The position numbers and the translations under genes are program-made. This document shows positions 36,943 to 47,685 of a stretch of 64,000 bases of DNA, one piece after another. Position 1 is the first letter of the stretch. The number at the start of each line of letters is the position of its first letter. Below the pieces are notes generated by a model. It ran no database searches, had not been told where the DNA came from, and saw nothing but the letters and a program-made list of their open reading frames with translations. Origin of the DNA: Periconia sp. R9002 (taxonomy: Eukaryota > Ascomycota > Dothideomycetes > Pleosporales > Periconiaceae); the NCBI GenBank assembly GCA_023627715.1, contig JAMAHW010000055.1, positions 124,001-188,000 of the forward strand, in the 5' to 3' direction.

Positions 36943-37528
36943 ATAGAGGGGTAGATGGTTTGTTAGTGGGGCTTTTGCGACGGCGTTTTGGACTGATGGT
37001 AAAGGAAAATGGCGATATCCCGTTCTTGTTCTCGCTTTTGGGGTGGAATAACTAGAATTAGTAGTTTATGTTTAGTCTGCATATGATAATTTATTCGTTG
37101 CTTACTCGTATCAATTCTGCGCGATACGTCTGGGTGTGATGACATACATATTTTAAATTTAGTGAAAAGTATTCGAAGGTTAACATCGCAAAGTATTGAA
37201 TGACTCGTGATATCGACACAGTAGAGTTTCACAACACCGTCGTCAGTCAGGACGTACGCACGGGTAATTTTGGCGTATGATGTTTCATAAATGTGATTGT
37301 TGAGGGGCATGGGAACATGTGGTTGCACCGCCACATCGGAGGTCCGCTGTGGCGCATGGCATGGGGAAATGTTGTTTACTTTGGCCAAAGCGGGCGCAAG
37401 ACCACACAAACAGAAACCTCCACCAGCAACGTCACAACCGGAACCCGCTCCACTGCATTCAACCCTCGTATTCTCACCGTCTTTGCCTTGTTCATCTTCC
37501 CTCTTCTTCCGGCGGCAGGGGCGCCATC
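36943..37528. other. Intergenic spacer FAS1-BRL1
   Basis: 586 bp holding the FAS1 3' UTR and BRL1 promoter; nothing else is seen. The BRL1 frame is open upstream of its ATG, but that part looks like non-conserved leader. Confidence 0.6.
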
Positions 37529-39254
37529 ATGTCTCGACACCGACCATCTACCACCCCTATGGACTTTGAGTGGGAGAACACTACCGGCCAAGTAGACTCT
37601 AATTCACCCTTCATCACCAGTCATCAGTCGCAGTTCGCGAAGAAGCGTAAGCTCAACTCTTTTGCCTCCGATCCGACCCCCAATCACGCCGCACAACATC
37701 TGACTGGTAGCCTCTGTGAGGGCCCCTCAGGTACCCATTCCGTGCTCGACTCACCGTCCAAAAATCCATTCTCTACCCCAAATCGCCCCCAATTGCGCGA
37801 ACCTAACGGCCAGCATTACCTCTTCTCTGCACCGAGGCCTCTACCTAGCATACCATCCCACATACAAAGCTCAAGCGCTTGGGAGCCCCGGACACCCCAA
37901 AGCGTTGTCGACTTCAGCTCGGGCGGCGAAACACCAAACACACCTGCCCAGGACAGTGACGTCGCCACACCTGATACACATTTGGCAAGCAAAATGGGCA
38001 CTCTGTCTCACGGCGATAAGAAAAGCCCGCGCAAGTCTCGGCGGGAGAGCTTCATGGGCTTTTTCAGTCGATCTAGCCCTAGCCCAAGCAAAGACGAACC
38101 TTCATCTCGGAAAGGCTATTCCAAGAAGGCGGAAAATCGAGTCATGAAACGGAGGTCGAGGAAACAGAAGAATGCGACGGTTGAAGACTACGATGACTCA
38201 GAGACGGATCAAGGCCGCACCAAGAACATCATGGCTGCTGGGCCCAAGTCTGGCTCCGGTGGTGTTTTGGCCGGTGCCATTGCCAACATTCCAGGCGTCC
38301 TGCACTGGGTAGAAGCTCATCCCAACCTGCCTGCCGTTCTATCTTACTACATGCAGTTTTTAGTCAACACCATTCTTGGCCTTTCCTTTTTATACATTTT
38401 CTACTCAGTCATATGTGCCGTATACAACGATGTCAACATCGAGGGAAATCGTAGAGCTACTGAAGTCATGCACGAAATTGCCGTTTGCGTAAAGCACTGG
38501 CAGGACAATATGTGCGATAAAGACAAGATCCCTCCGGCGCTCCAACAACCCTGCATGCAGTGGAGGTCTTGCATGCAACAAGACGTCAGTAAGATTGCCC
38601 ACGCCAGCGTAGGCATGACTGCCATTGCGAAGATCATCAATGCTTTCACGGAGGAATTCAGCTACAAGTCTATGGTATTTACCCTCTTCCTTTTCCTGCT
38701 ATATATGCTTCGAAAGCCCCTCTCCGATTCCATGTCACGAAAGTTGCTTGTACAGCTACAAAAACTGCATTGATGGGGAGAGAGAAGCAGACTGGGGCAA
38801 CAAGCAATCACTCCACCCGCTCCACAGACCTATGCCCCCACCTTCCCCTCTCCAACATCTCCATTTTCTCCCATCAAACTAACCACTCTCTCCTTGTCCC
38901 CAGATATTCATGGCTATCGTCCTATTCGGAGGCTTCAACCTCTCTAACTGGGCCTTCAACCGCATTCGCAATGATCAGGGCTACCACCAACCCTCTCAGC
39001 AATACGACTACGCACCTCCGGCCACCCCGCAACGGCAGATCAGCGGCGGCCCTGGGTATATGATAGACGGTGGGCAGAGCGCGTGGCAGACCCCTTACGG
39101 CACACCATATGCCAGTATACAGCGACCGGGGCTCCAGCATGCTTCACAGAGCTTACCAGCACTGCCGAGCAGTAGCACAGTAGCTGGAGCGGAAGAAGTG
39201 GATCATGCCACTATCAGAGGGACACAGGGGAAAAGGGGGCTTTTTAGACGGTGA
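37529..39254 (+). CDS. BRL1: Brl1/Brr6-type nuclear envelope protein
   Basis: Contains the Brl1/Brr6 (di-sulfide bridge nucleocytoplasmic transport) domain. There is a long basic/Ser-rich nuclear-side N-terminus (about residues 1-230, with RKSRRES and KRRSRKQK), then a TM segment at YYMQFLVNTILGLSFLYIFY. A perinuclear domain follows with four spaced cysteines (AVCVKHW, NMC, QPC, RSC), then NAFTEEFSYKSM and a second TM. The family acts at the inner nuclear membrane in nuclear pore assembly and membrane lipid homeostasis. Exons 37529-38674 and 38904-39254 give 498 residues; the second TM then reads SYKSM-IFMAIVLFGGF. The 229-bp intron is long for this genome but ends with a CTAAC branch and CCCCAG. 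Unspliced, the frame continues 33 residues to a stop at 38773, still with a hydrophobic stretch, so an alternative C-terminus is possible. The start ATG is followed by MSRHRPSTTPMDFEWE, the family-like beginning. Confidence 0.85.
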
Positions 39255-41308
39255 TATGTTTCATGATTTTGCCTCATCATTGGTATTATTGTTGTTGTTT
39301 TTTGTATAAATCACTTTAGGTTAGGGGAACTATTTTTGGTTCCTCTCTCTCTCTCTTCATTCACGTTGGTCATTACTAGCTTACCCATTCGGTCTCTGTG
39401 GGAGTTGTAACGAAAATGAGGTGGGGGAGTTCGGGAGCGGAAAGAGAGTGGCCGTTTTCCATCATTTTTTTTTCCTGATAATCCCCTCCATCACCACCAC
39501 GCCTAACGATGTATTTCCTATGTCTACCTACCTACACCCCTTCTCTTTTCATTTTTCCTCTCCGCATGCACATGTATTCACATGCATCATCACATACCTT
39601 CTATATAGTTTTGGATGAAAAAAAGTAACACGAAACGATTTGATGGATAATTGAAATATTCACTCTTGTCGGTGGAGCCGCCCTTTTTGCTCGTCTACCT
39701 CAGCCCTTTTGTCCTTCGCCCCTTTCTGTGTCGCAGCCCTTTCTCCCTCCATGCTTCTTCTGCTCAACCCATTTTTTGTCTCTGTTTGAATAGATGAATG
39801 AATAAATGTGTGATGATATTGTTTGTGTGTGTTGGTCTTTGTATCCTGGGTTTGTTTACCCGTCTATACATATGACAGAGGCAGATGTGGTTTATTGATT
39901 CACTAATGTGTACATGTGTTTGTACCTACCTGTGCATACATCAATCCAACAAAAACCCAACTCACCAACCCAACCCAAACCCCCACTCTACCACCGTCCC
40001 TCCTTTTCACATCTAGTAATCATACACATACATCCACTTCTTCATCACCCTACATAGCTACTACCCTACCTACATATCTACTTAATTACACAATCCATGC
40101 AACTGGGGGGGGGGGCGGCCCCCCCCCGAAGATGCGGACGAGGACGGGGATGTGAGGCAGGGTAGCGCAAGGCGTTCAGTCATCGGACGTGCGCGGTTCG
40201 GAGTCAGAGGTGGAGGAGAAGTCGTTGGAAGGTGTTTTAGTTTTATGTAAGGACTGGGATGTCGGGCTTTTATTTCATCTTGATGTCCTTGATGCGTGTT
40301 TGAAGAGTGTTTGTGGGGGATGGGGAAGTAGGTCGGACGAGGAGTAGTTATATTTTTCTTGGTGAGCGAGGGCCGAGGTCTGGATAGTACGGTTTGGTGA
40401 TTGACTTTTCAGTTTATAAGCGTATTTGGAGGGGAATTTCGAGGTGTTGAGGAGATCAATGTCGGCAGTGTGCGTGTGTACTTCGAGCAGGAGTGATATG
40501 GGGTGTGTATATAACCCCCTCGCCCACCTATGTAGGGACAGACTCAATGCGGTTTCCTCGTTTTCGCTCTCAAAATACAAGTATATACATTCATTGGGTT
40601 TTTAGCAGTCTCCTCCAGAGGCGATAAGAAGAGCGTTTATATATGATGTTTGCTTTACAGGACACCGAGCCAATCCTGTTCTCAACACGTGTGCACCCGA
40701 CAGTACATAGCAGCTCGACTATAATCACACATAGGGACGAATGCATGACTAGGACGAGAATTCCATCTACTTTCCTGCCCGTCATGCGTTTGATCGCTCA
40801 AGTATTTTAGGTTAAGCGCTGGGTCTTGTTCGCATATTCTATCACATTCTCCAAGACTTCCTACGAAAGGTTTGTCGCCTGCACACTATCTATTACCTCC
40901 ATTTATTGCATCTTCCCTGAGTCCTATTACTTGGCAACGTGCTATATGCCGAACTCAACCATTATATATTTTGACGCATCCTACATATAGATTCGACTAT
41001 CCAAGCGAATCAAAATCTGGGTTAACTTTCAATATCATATGGAAGGTGCGTTGAGGGGTTGTTCAGAGTGGAAAGTGCGATCGACGCCAGGTTCCAAGCC
41101 CAACCAAAATCCATACTGTATCAACAATACTCACCTTAGCCAGGTTTCTGCCTGTGTTTGATATGCAAGAACAAGCACATTGCAAAGATCCGTGCCCGCT
41201 GGTTGTGTATCGTTCACTCACCTACGTTCCCGTATGCACATATATATAAGCTTCCATTACTCTTGATCTAACCATTTATCAACAGCACGTAACACAAGAT
41301 CTTCAATT
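39255..41308. other. Gene-free spacer with homopolymer palindrome
   Basis: 2 kb with no supported gene. It marks the edge between the housekeeping block and the accessory patch. It contains the G/C tract at 40105-40127, and TATA-like sequence at about 41240-41250 just upstream of the next relic. Confidence 0.6.
40105..40127. repeat. G11-C-G2-C9 homopolymer palindrome
   Basis: Eleven G, one C, two G and nine C in a row inside otherwise mixed sequence. It can fold into a nearly perfect G:C hairpin. It could be real slippage-generated DNA or an assembly/sequencing artefact. Confidence 0.8.
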
Positions 41309-41755
41309 ATGTCTAAAGAGGTTATCGACCATTCAATCGACGGCACCATGCAAGCTCTACCGGAAAAAACTCTGAGGAATACCAAAACATCTCACCGCTT
41401 TTCCACCTTCCCCCCGAACCTCGGGAGATGATCTGGGAAGAGGTGCTCGGACACCGCTGCTTAATCTCCTGCAAGACATATGGAGTAAATATCTGGATAC
41501 ACCCCATAACAGCCGACAACCTGGCGTTATTCCAAACCTGCCGCCAAGTCTACTCGGAAACTTGGTTGCGCCACGAGAGTGTCTAACATACTCAGGCGCT
41601 AGGTTTCTCGAGGATCGAATTTGGCCAATACGCATGATGAAGAAAGCCGCTCTCCAGCATGTCACGCAAATGCGTCTTCATATTGCCGGTTTCTTTGAAG
41701 ACGAGGAACCCCCAGTTAATGCGGAATGGTTGAATGACCTGCTACGTTTTTACTT
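41309..41755 (+). pseudogene. Frameshifted DUF7730-type protein relic
   Basis: The ATG at 41309 opens a frame that stops at 41429. The recognisable part continues in a second frame: HLPPEPREMIWEEVLGH, then ALFQTCRQVYSE, ending at a stop at 41584. A third frame then carries the usual downstream part (LEDRIWPIRMMKKAALQHV, then LRLHI-like MRLHIAG). LPPEPREMIW followed ~45 residues later by CRQVYSE is the pattern of small fungal DUF7730/F-box-like proteins. Two frame breaks without splice signals argue for a pseudogene. A TATA-like element about 65 bp upstream suggests recent loss. Intact relatives lie at 46010, 47686 and 51323. Confidence 0.75.
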
Positions 41756-42604
41756 TATACAGTTGCTATGGTTTTTTGAGGTGCGGGGGAAATGTATATA
41801 TACATGGTGTTTGCTTTACGAGATACCGAGTGTCAGGGTATGGACTATGGGAAGGAGCCCTGGACAAGGGCAGGAGCCGGACATCTACATATAGGCAGGT
41901 AGCTAGTACTACACCAATAGACATGAAATCGAATGAAATTGAATTTGATCCTCACAGAGTATCGCTACCCTGGGTATCAACATAGGTGGAGGGGGGTTAC
42001 ACTGGGTAACGTCCTTGGCCAGGACGGGCACACAGGCAAACACCAATAGACATATATATACCCATCATCCATGAGCATTACACTGAGTCATTGCTGTTCT
42101 CAGGACCCGATTACTCGAAAATAGTTTGGGTGTTAATGCACAGGACTTGGTTAGCGAGATTACTTGAGGGTACCATTAAGCCGGTATAAGTCGCTTGAAA
42201 TGTATGTTGACAAGAAATCAGCACTCATGTCTTTGAAAGCACTTGAGTGCAATCAAGATCACTTAGTGTAGGGAGTTTTTCATTTTATCTGACCTCATGA
42301 CAATTCAAAAACTGAATGTCTTGCTTAGCTTAATTGCTGATCGGACTCCGAATACGTATAGCAAAATACATGAATATTATGGCCAAGTTACAATTTTGAC
42401 TGGGACCAACTATTCTCAGGGCTTACACCTGAACAAAAATGATTAAAAATTACAACACGTGAAATGCGAATCGCCCATCCCACAAAGAAGCCACACACTC
42501 TCTACCCTGCACCTCCCCGCTTCGAAACCCAGTCTCTTGAAATTGCAATTTTGAACACTCTCAGCATACTTCCCTATCTGTACTCTATAGAGAGCAACGT
42601 GATT
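41756..42604. other. Spacer with short direct repeats
   Basis: No gene. It contains the second copy of the dispersed 28-bp repeat (41943-41970) and a 14-bp direct repeat ACACCAATAGACAT at 41921-41934 and 42040-42053. Confidence 0.55.
41943..41970. repeat. Second copy of dispersed 28-bp repeat
   Basis: Exact match to 20935-20962, 21 kb away, same orientation. Confidence 0.7.
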
Positions 42605-43906
42605 CTAAGACCAGTACGCTTCCCACCTTGGTACTATGCAACTCTCCCCACAACTTCCCGGCAGATCCTGATGGTGGCAGACCACATCGTAGTCCTTACA
42701 ATTTTTACGCGCACTGTTGACAACGGACGTCTCCACTGCCAAATGGTCTGGGCGAAAGCACCTTATATCGTGGCAGAGGTGCGACACCTCCCATTTCGTG
42801 TTATGTATTGTGTTCGGCTGGATAGCCGATAGATGTTTTCCATTTCCAGCCGCAACTATTGCCAAGTGCGCGAGCGAAACCGGCTTACTACCATACTGGG
42901 CCCCCGAAGAGGCGTAGGCGTACCTGTATGTAGTCTCTTTAATCCAGCATTGGGTACGGCTGTGCTTTTTTCCAAGCCGTTTGTTGCGATGAGTTTTGAG
43001 TATATCCATAGCATCGTGCTTGGGCATGGATGCTAGGATCTTGAATTTTTTTGTCAAAAGCCTAGCGTTCTTGACGTGTTCTCCAAAAGAATCAAGTTGT
43101 TGAGCAGTCCTGCGGGCAACCTTCCTGTTTGTTGCATTAACTGTAAGTTGACCACCTATGTGCATATCTGTTTGCGGACTAAAGACGTCGAATACACTCC
43201 GTACGAATTTTGGGATATTTTGCCGTAAGGCGATGAGACTTCTGATTGGATCCGAGGGTTGAGGTTGGCTAGCTAGACGTTCGGAGCAAGCCTGGGAACA
43301 TTGAGCAAGTATCTCTGTGATGAGACTAGAAATTTCGGGATCCGGCAATTCAGTATGCGAAGAAGGCCTGTTTTCACCACGGGCAAGTGCAGATTGAGGC
43401 TCAACTGGACGAGCTATTTCAATGCGAGATATTTCGCAACGAGGCCGATTTGCGGACAAGGGACTTGAATCTTGAGGCTGAGCTGTACGGGCTCTTCGAG
43501 TAGATCGCGTTTCCCTGCGTGTAAACGGTGCTTCGGTATGTGTGGAAGGCGCTTCCGTCGGTGTAGAAGACGATGTTACAATGGCTCTTCTCCTGATGAT
43601 CACTTTGGGTGAGGGAGCTCTGTTACGCCGTGAACGGTCTGGCGATTGAGGTCGGTTGACATCTCGTGGGTGATGAGTTCCATGATTTGCAATGCTTTCA
43701 GCATGCTGCGGACTCTCCATGTCCCGAGACGGTTGACTAGCCCTAGATATGAAATATCTTGTTCTTTTAGGATTGTTGGCAGTCGCCTCGGGTTGATGGC
43801 GCTTGTTCGTGCGACTTCGTAGTTCGTCCATTTTCTGATGACAACGGAGATGTCTAAAGATGGTGAAGAATGGTAAGTTGAGAAGAGAAAGGTGATTGAA
43901 ACGCAA
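42605..43906 (-). CDS. His-Me-finger endonuclease-type zinc-binding domain protein
   Basis: Intact 433-residue frame, no intron needed. The C-terminal ~100 residues carry WEVSHLCHDIRCFRPDHL, then VNSARKNC and a C/H-rich end (VVCHHQDLPGSCGESC). This is the pattern of the zinc-binding loop region of His-Me-finger homing endonucleases (zf-His_Me_endon, I-PpoI-like), with the candidate catalytic His in SHLCH and the metal-binding Asn in VNSARK. The N-terminal half is basic and low-complexity (Arg/Ser/Thr/Pro, with TEAP and TRRE repeats), probably nuclear and disordered. Such proteins are scattered through filamentous fungal genomes and their host role is unclear. The start could be 43906 or the inner ATG at 43831 (MDELRSRTNKRHQPE); the region just upstream has a 30-bp duplication, making the outer start doubtful. 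It may be a former mobile endonuclease or a host-adopted nuclease. Confidence 0.75.
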   Translation of the reverse strand: MRFNHLSLLNLPFFTIFRHLRCHQKMDELRSRTNKRHQPEATANNPKRTRYFISRASQPSRDMESPQHAESIANHGTHHPRDVNRPQSPDRSRRNRAPSPKVIIRRRAIVTSSSTPTEAPSTHTEAPFTRRETRSTRRARTAQPQDSSPLSANRPRCEISRIEIARPVEPQSALARGENRPSSHTELPDPEISSLITEILAQCSQACSERLASQPQPSDPIRSLIALRQNIPKFVRSVFDVFSPQTDMHIGGQLTVNATNRKVARRTAQQLDSFGEHVKNARLLTKKFKILASMPKHDAMDILKTHRNKRLGKKHSRTQCWIKETTYRYAYASSGAQYGSKPVSLAHLAIVAAGNGKHLSAIQPNTIHNTKWEVSHLCHDIRCFRPDHLAVETSVVNSARKNCKDYDVVCHHQDLPGSCGESCIVPRWEAYWS

Positions 43907-43949
43907 TACTTGAGGAGAGGAGAAAGGTGATTGAAACGCGATACTTGAG
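43885..43949. repeat. Tandem duplication, 30-bp units at 35-bp spacing
   Basis: GAGAAAGGTGATTGAAACGC and the following 10 bases occur at 43885-43914 and 43920-43949 with a single A/G difference. It overlaps the 5' end of the His-Me-finger gene. Confidence 0.85.
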
Positions 43950-46009
43950 AGGAATTTCTCTCGGGATAACGGGTTTTACTATGTGCTGACAGAAGTGACA
44001 GACTCCCCCTTCCCCCCCTGGTTCTACAAGGGAGTTGACTAGCCTTGAACATCGGGTATTTTGTGCGAGAACACGATTCTTTGTATGAAAAAAGAGATAA
44101 CCATCCAGGTGTGAAAAATAGCCCGCACTCACAATACTTACCACTCCACATCCAACGCTTAAGGGTCTCTCCTCCTAAGATTATAATCTTCTTAATAGTA
44201 CGGAGAATACTGGGAGAGTATTTCTACTATTCTTTTGTTAATTTTAGTATTTAAGAACATACATTTTTTTGTATAGATGTAGTGTAATATTAATTGATGC
44301 TGTGAGGGCGGGATTTATCAACACCCGCGTGATAGCCTAAGCCAATATACACCGCTGTTGACGCTCGGTTCCAACAGAGGGGTGTCCCTCACTCCTGTTA
44401 GACGGAATACGAGGGCCAGATGAGAATACGTGAGTCAGGGCTTCTCAATGTAGGTCTAATTTGCTTATGTATCAGTCACAAAATATTATGTGTTGCATGC
44501 ACTTGCACAACTGCCTGTACAACAGGCTCTCGCTCTCGCCTTTGGTTGTTGATCGATCGAACAGTCTTTCTGAGAAGAGGTTTGCGGGCAATATCGTTTC
44601 AAGGCGACTTCATCTTCTTAATTCCCCACACATATAAGCAATTTGACAGACGTTTCTAGCTAGTAAAAGTTAGCAATTGACTTAAACTAGCTCTTCACTT
44701 CCGGTACGTGCGTTACGCTCACCTACTGGACTATATAACCGACCGGGTTGATTGGTTCTGTATCTTATAACATCAACCCAGTCTCTCCAAATCGACACAA
44801 TGATGAACAATGGACCGAAATTCGTCAGAGAAAAGACGCTAAAAGGCCTAAACATCACCCCGAAATACCAGAATAATTTCAAAAGTATGTAACATAATCC
44901 AGCTGCTACTAACAAAAAAGTAATCTGATCTGACACCTCCCATGGGGCCGAAGCAAACCGTCAAAACTCAATTTTCCGGCAAATGTGTTCGGAAAAGGTA
45001 TTTGTTCACTCCAAAACGCATGTGTTTGATGGCTATGTGTACTAAAACAGATGGGTAAGCTCACTTGGAAAGATTAAGACTGCTTTTTGCCAGCACATCA
45101 ACGCCATGCAGCTATGTTACGTCGTCAACCCGGCCTATACTACGCGTCTTGGGCGATTGCTTCCTGGGTTGGAATTTTTGGTCCTCAAAACACGCGTCGG
45201 AGTGATACATTGCTAGAGATTTATTCTTGTTCCGACACATGTCTCTCAGAACGATTCAAACGCACCCCAAGATTTGTTCGAAATGCTGCTCCGAACCTGA
45301 AACTAAAGTCGAATACTAAGGGGAAACTCGTCATAGCAAGAGTCGGAAGTCGGTGCCAGGCGAGGGAAATTGTCGTCGTCAGATCATTCAGTTGGGTTTG
45401 CCGTGGACTACTTCTCGACATGGGACTTGGAAATTGTCTCGTGGAAGCCGTGGGTCAGGTAGTCGAACAGTGGATGCAACTTCACGTTGCAATGTGATGC
45501 TATGTCATGCAGTTGGGAGGTCATGATTTCACGCAACATACACGGATAGGTGGGGATTGGTGGGTGGGTTCTCCGAATGATATGCAAAGTGGCGTCCATT
45601 AGTGGAAAACTTGCAGTTTACCTGGGGACGAAAGCACAGGAATGCATCAATGTTTACTTACGATGTCGATGAGTGCAAACAAAACAATTTCGACGTACAT
45701 TGTGCACATGCGACGCACCTCCCCCACTTGTTAGAGTACATGGCAGGAGCAGCTGGGGTACGGGCCTGGTAAAAGGCATTGGCGGAGTCGAACGAGTGCT
45801 TCACTCACCCCTCAAGAGTCGTTGTTTTTTTACTTGGTTGGTTCGGCGTATCAAACGTTTTATTAGGTGTTTACTATAAATATTCCTCTTTCTTCAACCT
45901 TGTTTCAACTGGTAACCAACCAACGTCGGTCCTACACACAAAATCTCGAACACATACTCGAAATAAATCAAGATCCAAATCGAAATCGAACTCGACACCG
46001 TCCTTCACT
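43950..46009. other. Gene-poor stretch in accessory patch
   Basis: 2.1 kb with no supported gene. A minus-strand frame at 44682-44936 (84 codons, one hydrophobic segment) and a plus-strand frame at 45087-45497 (136 codons) have no recognisable family and are left uncalled. A TATA-like CTATAAATA near 45870 followed by CT-rich sequence suits a core promoter for the gene at 46010. Confidence 0.5.
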
Positions 46010-46762
46010 ATGTCGCGCCCAAGCAAACGCAAGGAACCTGACAAGACTGCCGAGGAAACCGTGGACCATCCCAAGCGCCCCAAGCGCGGATACCACACAT
46101 TCAAGAATGGATTTTTGAATGTGACTCCCAAGGGTAAGGAGATGGAAGTGGCCAAAGCAAACAGCGAATCCTCCCCCCTTTTGCGTTTGCCTCGTGAAAT
46201 TAGGGACATGATTTGGACATACGTTCTAGGAAACAAAGTCTTCGAGGCCGGCAACTCGCGATACAGGAAGAATGCAATCATCTTTACTGCTACCTCTGAG
46301 AAGCGCGACATCTCGCTCCTTTTGACTTGTCGCCAGATGTACGCTGAGGCTGCATTAGTGACGTATCAGCAGAGCACCTTCGTTTGCAATGCCCACACTG
46401 TTAGAATGGAGTCTTTCTTCTTCCCCTCCCCGCGGAAGATCAAAGCCATCCACCGTCAGCACATCCGCAAGGTTACCCTACAGATTACATGGTTACTTGG
46501 TCCACACTGGGTCGGATTTTCGCTCGTTGCGACTGATTTCTGCAACTTACTCCCGGGACTTCGGCACGTTACCTTCCTCTGCGAATTCGGTCCAAATGGG
46601 CTTAGGTTTCAGGTTACACCGCAACAGATGGTTGACAAGGTCCGGAAATACATGGCCGAGATGAAGACGCATTGTCCCGCTGTTACATACGACATTGAAG
46701 GGGGAGATGTTGCGTACCTTGCCGGGTATGTCCGATCAGAGGTATTCGGAGACAAAGCCTGA
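46010..46762 (+). CDS. DUF7730-type (F-box-like) protein
   Basis: Single exon, 250 residues from the ATG at 46010. The frame is open further upstream but only with non-ATG starts. A basic Lys/Pro-rich start (SRPSKRKEPDK, HPKRPKRG) suggests nuclear location. Then comes SPLLRLPREIRDMIWTYVLG, the hallmark LP.EIRD.IW motif of fungal DUF7730/F-box-related proteins. The second family marker LLLTCRQMYAEA lies about 50 residues later. The rest is of ordinary family length, ending in a short acidic region. Function is unknown; the LP..IR.MIW helix resembles an F-box, so binding to a Skp1-like partner is conceivable but unproven. TATA-like sequence lies about 135 bp upstream. It is one of a local group of five related copies. 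Confidence 0.8.
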   Translation: MSRPSKRKEPDKTAEETVDHPKRPKRGYHTFKNGFLNVTPKGKEMEVAKANSESSPLLRLPREIRDMIWTYVLGNKVFEAGNSRYRKNAIIFTATSEKRDISLLLTCRQMYAEAALVTYQQSTFVCNAHTVRMESFFFPSPRKIKAIHRQHIRKVTLQITWLLGPHWVGFSLVATDFCNLLPGLRHVTFLCEFGPNGLRFQVTPQQMVDKVRKYMAEMKTHCPAVTYDIEGGDVAYLAGYVRSEVFGDKA

Positions 46763-47685
46763 TGGCATTCGAGAAGCAAGAGTTGAGGAGTCGGTAGGTG
46801 CTATTTGCGCATCGTCAGTCAAAATCAAGAGTCGTTTCAATGGCGAGCAATATGCATTAGGGAGAAACTCGGTACAGCCATGCGAGTCGCGCAAACAAAC
46901 ATGAAATCGCTCGCAGCGGAAACGAAAACACTATGACGAAGGGGAAATGGATTGAACGCGCATGCGCGCATACACCATTGGTCTTCTCAAGTGCTTTCCG
47001 GAGACGCAATAGTGTGTAACATCAATTAATACACAGCATGACAACGATTCAATGAAAACGCCCATGTGTGATCGTGAAAAATCTGTTACCACGTAGTCTA
47101 CAATCAACCGATCTAGGATTTTATAATATTCCACATTTCACACTGAGGTTGTGAGGCAGCATGCAAGCGCATCAGAAGCTTATCACGGCTACCAATTGCG
47201 TTGATTGATATGATTTCTTTTAGATACTTGAGAAACGTCAATGTGCAATACATGTATTTGTTTATTTATGTTCCTTTGCTCCTCAGTCTTAAACCCACTT
47301 CGCAATTGAGTCCAACCAGTAATGCCAACTCGGCTCAATTTACGTCTCCAATATGTTGCATATCTGAATGTATTCGTTATGCAGTTTTGCGGGGGCGGGA
47401 TATCTGTTAGAAAATCTCGACGGTCGTTGCCAAATGCGCAGGCGCAGTTACGACGTACGCCATAAGGAAAGTACGTGCTATGAGCTCATCCAAATACTGA
47501 CCCTACCTCACCGTTTGCGACCAACTCATCACCATTATACAAGCTTATCGTTATTATTCGATTAGACGCGTTTTTTTATCTCCTGGAAACCCAAGTCATC
47601 GTTCAAAAATATTCTATTCTCCATCGCTGAAAACACCATAAGCTCCCATTTATTCGTCTTCACTACAATCAATACCTACCACGCC
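46763..47685. other. Intergenic spacer
   Basis: 0.9 kb between two DUF7730-type genes; I see nothing else. Confidence 0.55.

Noticed and set aside
44682..44936. Minus-strand 84-codon frame with a hydrophobic segment
   Set aside because: Too short, one TM only, no family or conservation evidence; could be chance in AT-rich DNA.
45087..45497. Plus-strand 136-codon frame
   Set aside because: No recognisable domain and unlikely composition for a fungal protein; possibly a relic but I cannot support it.
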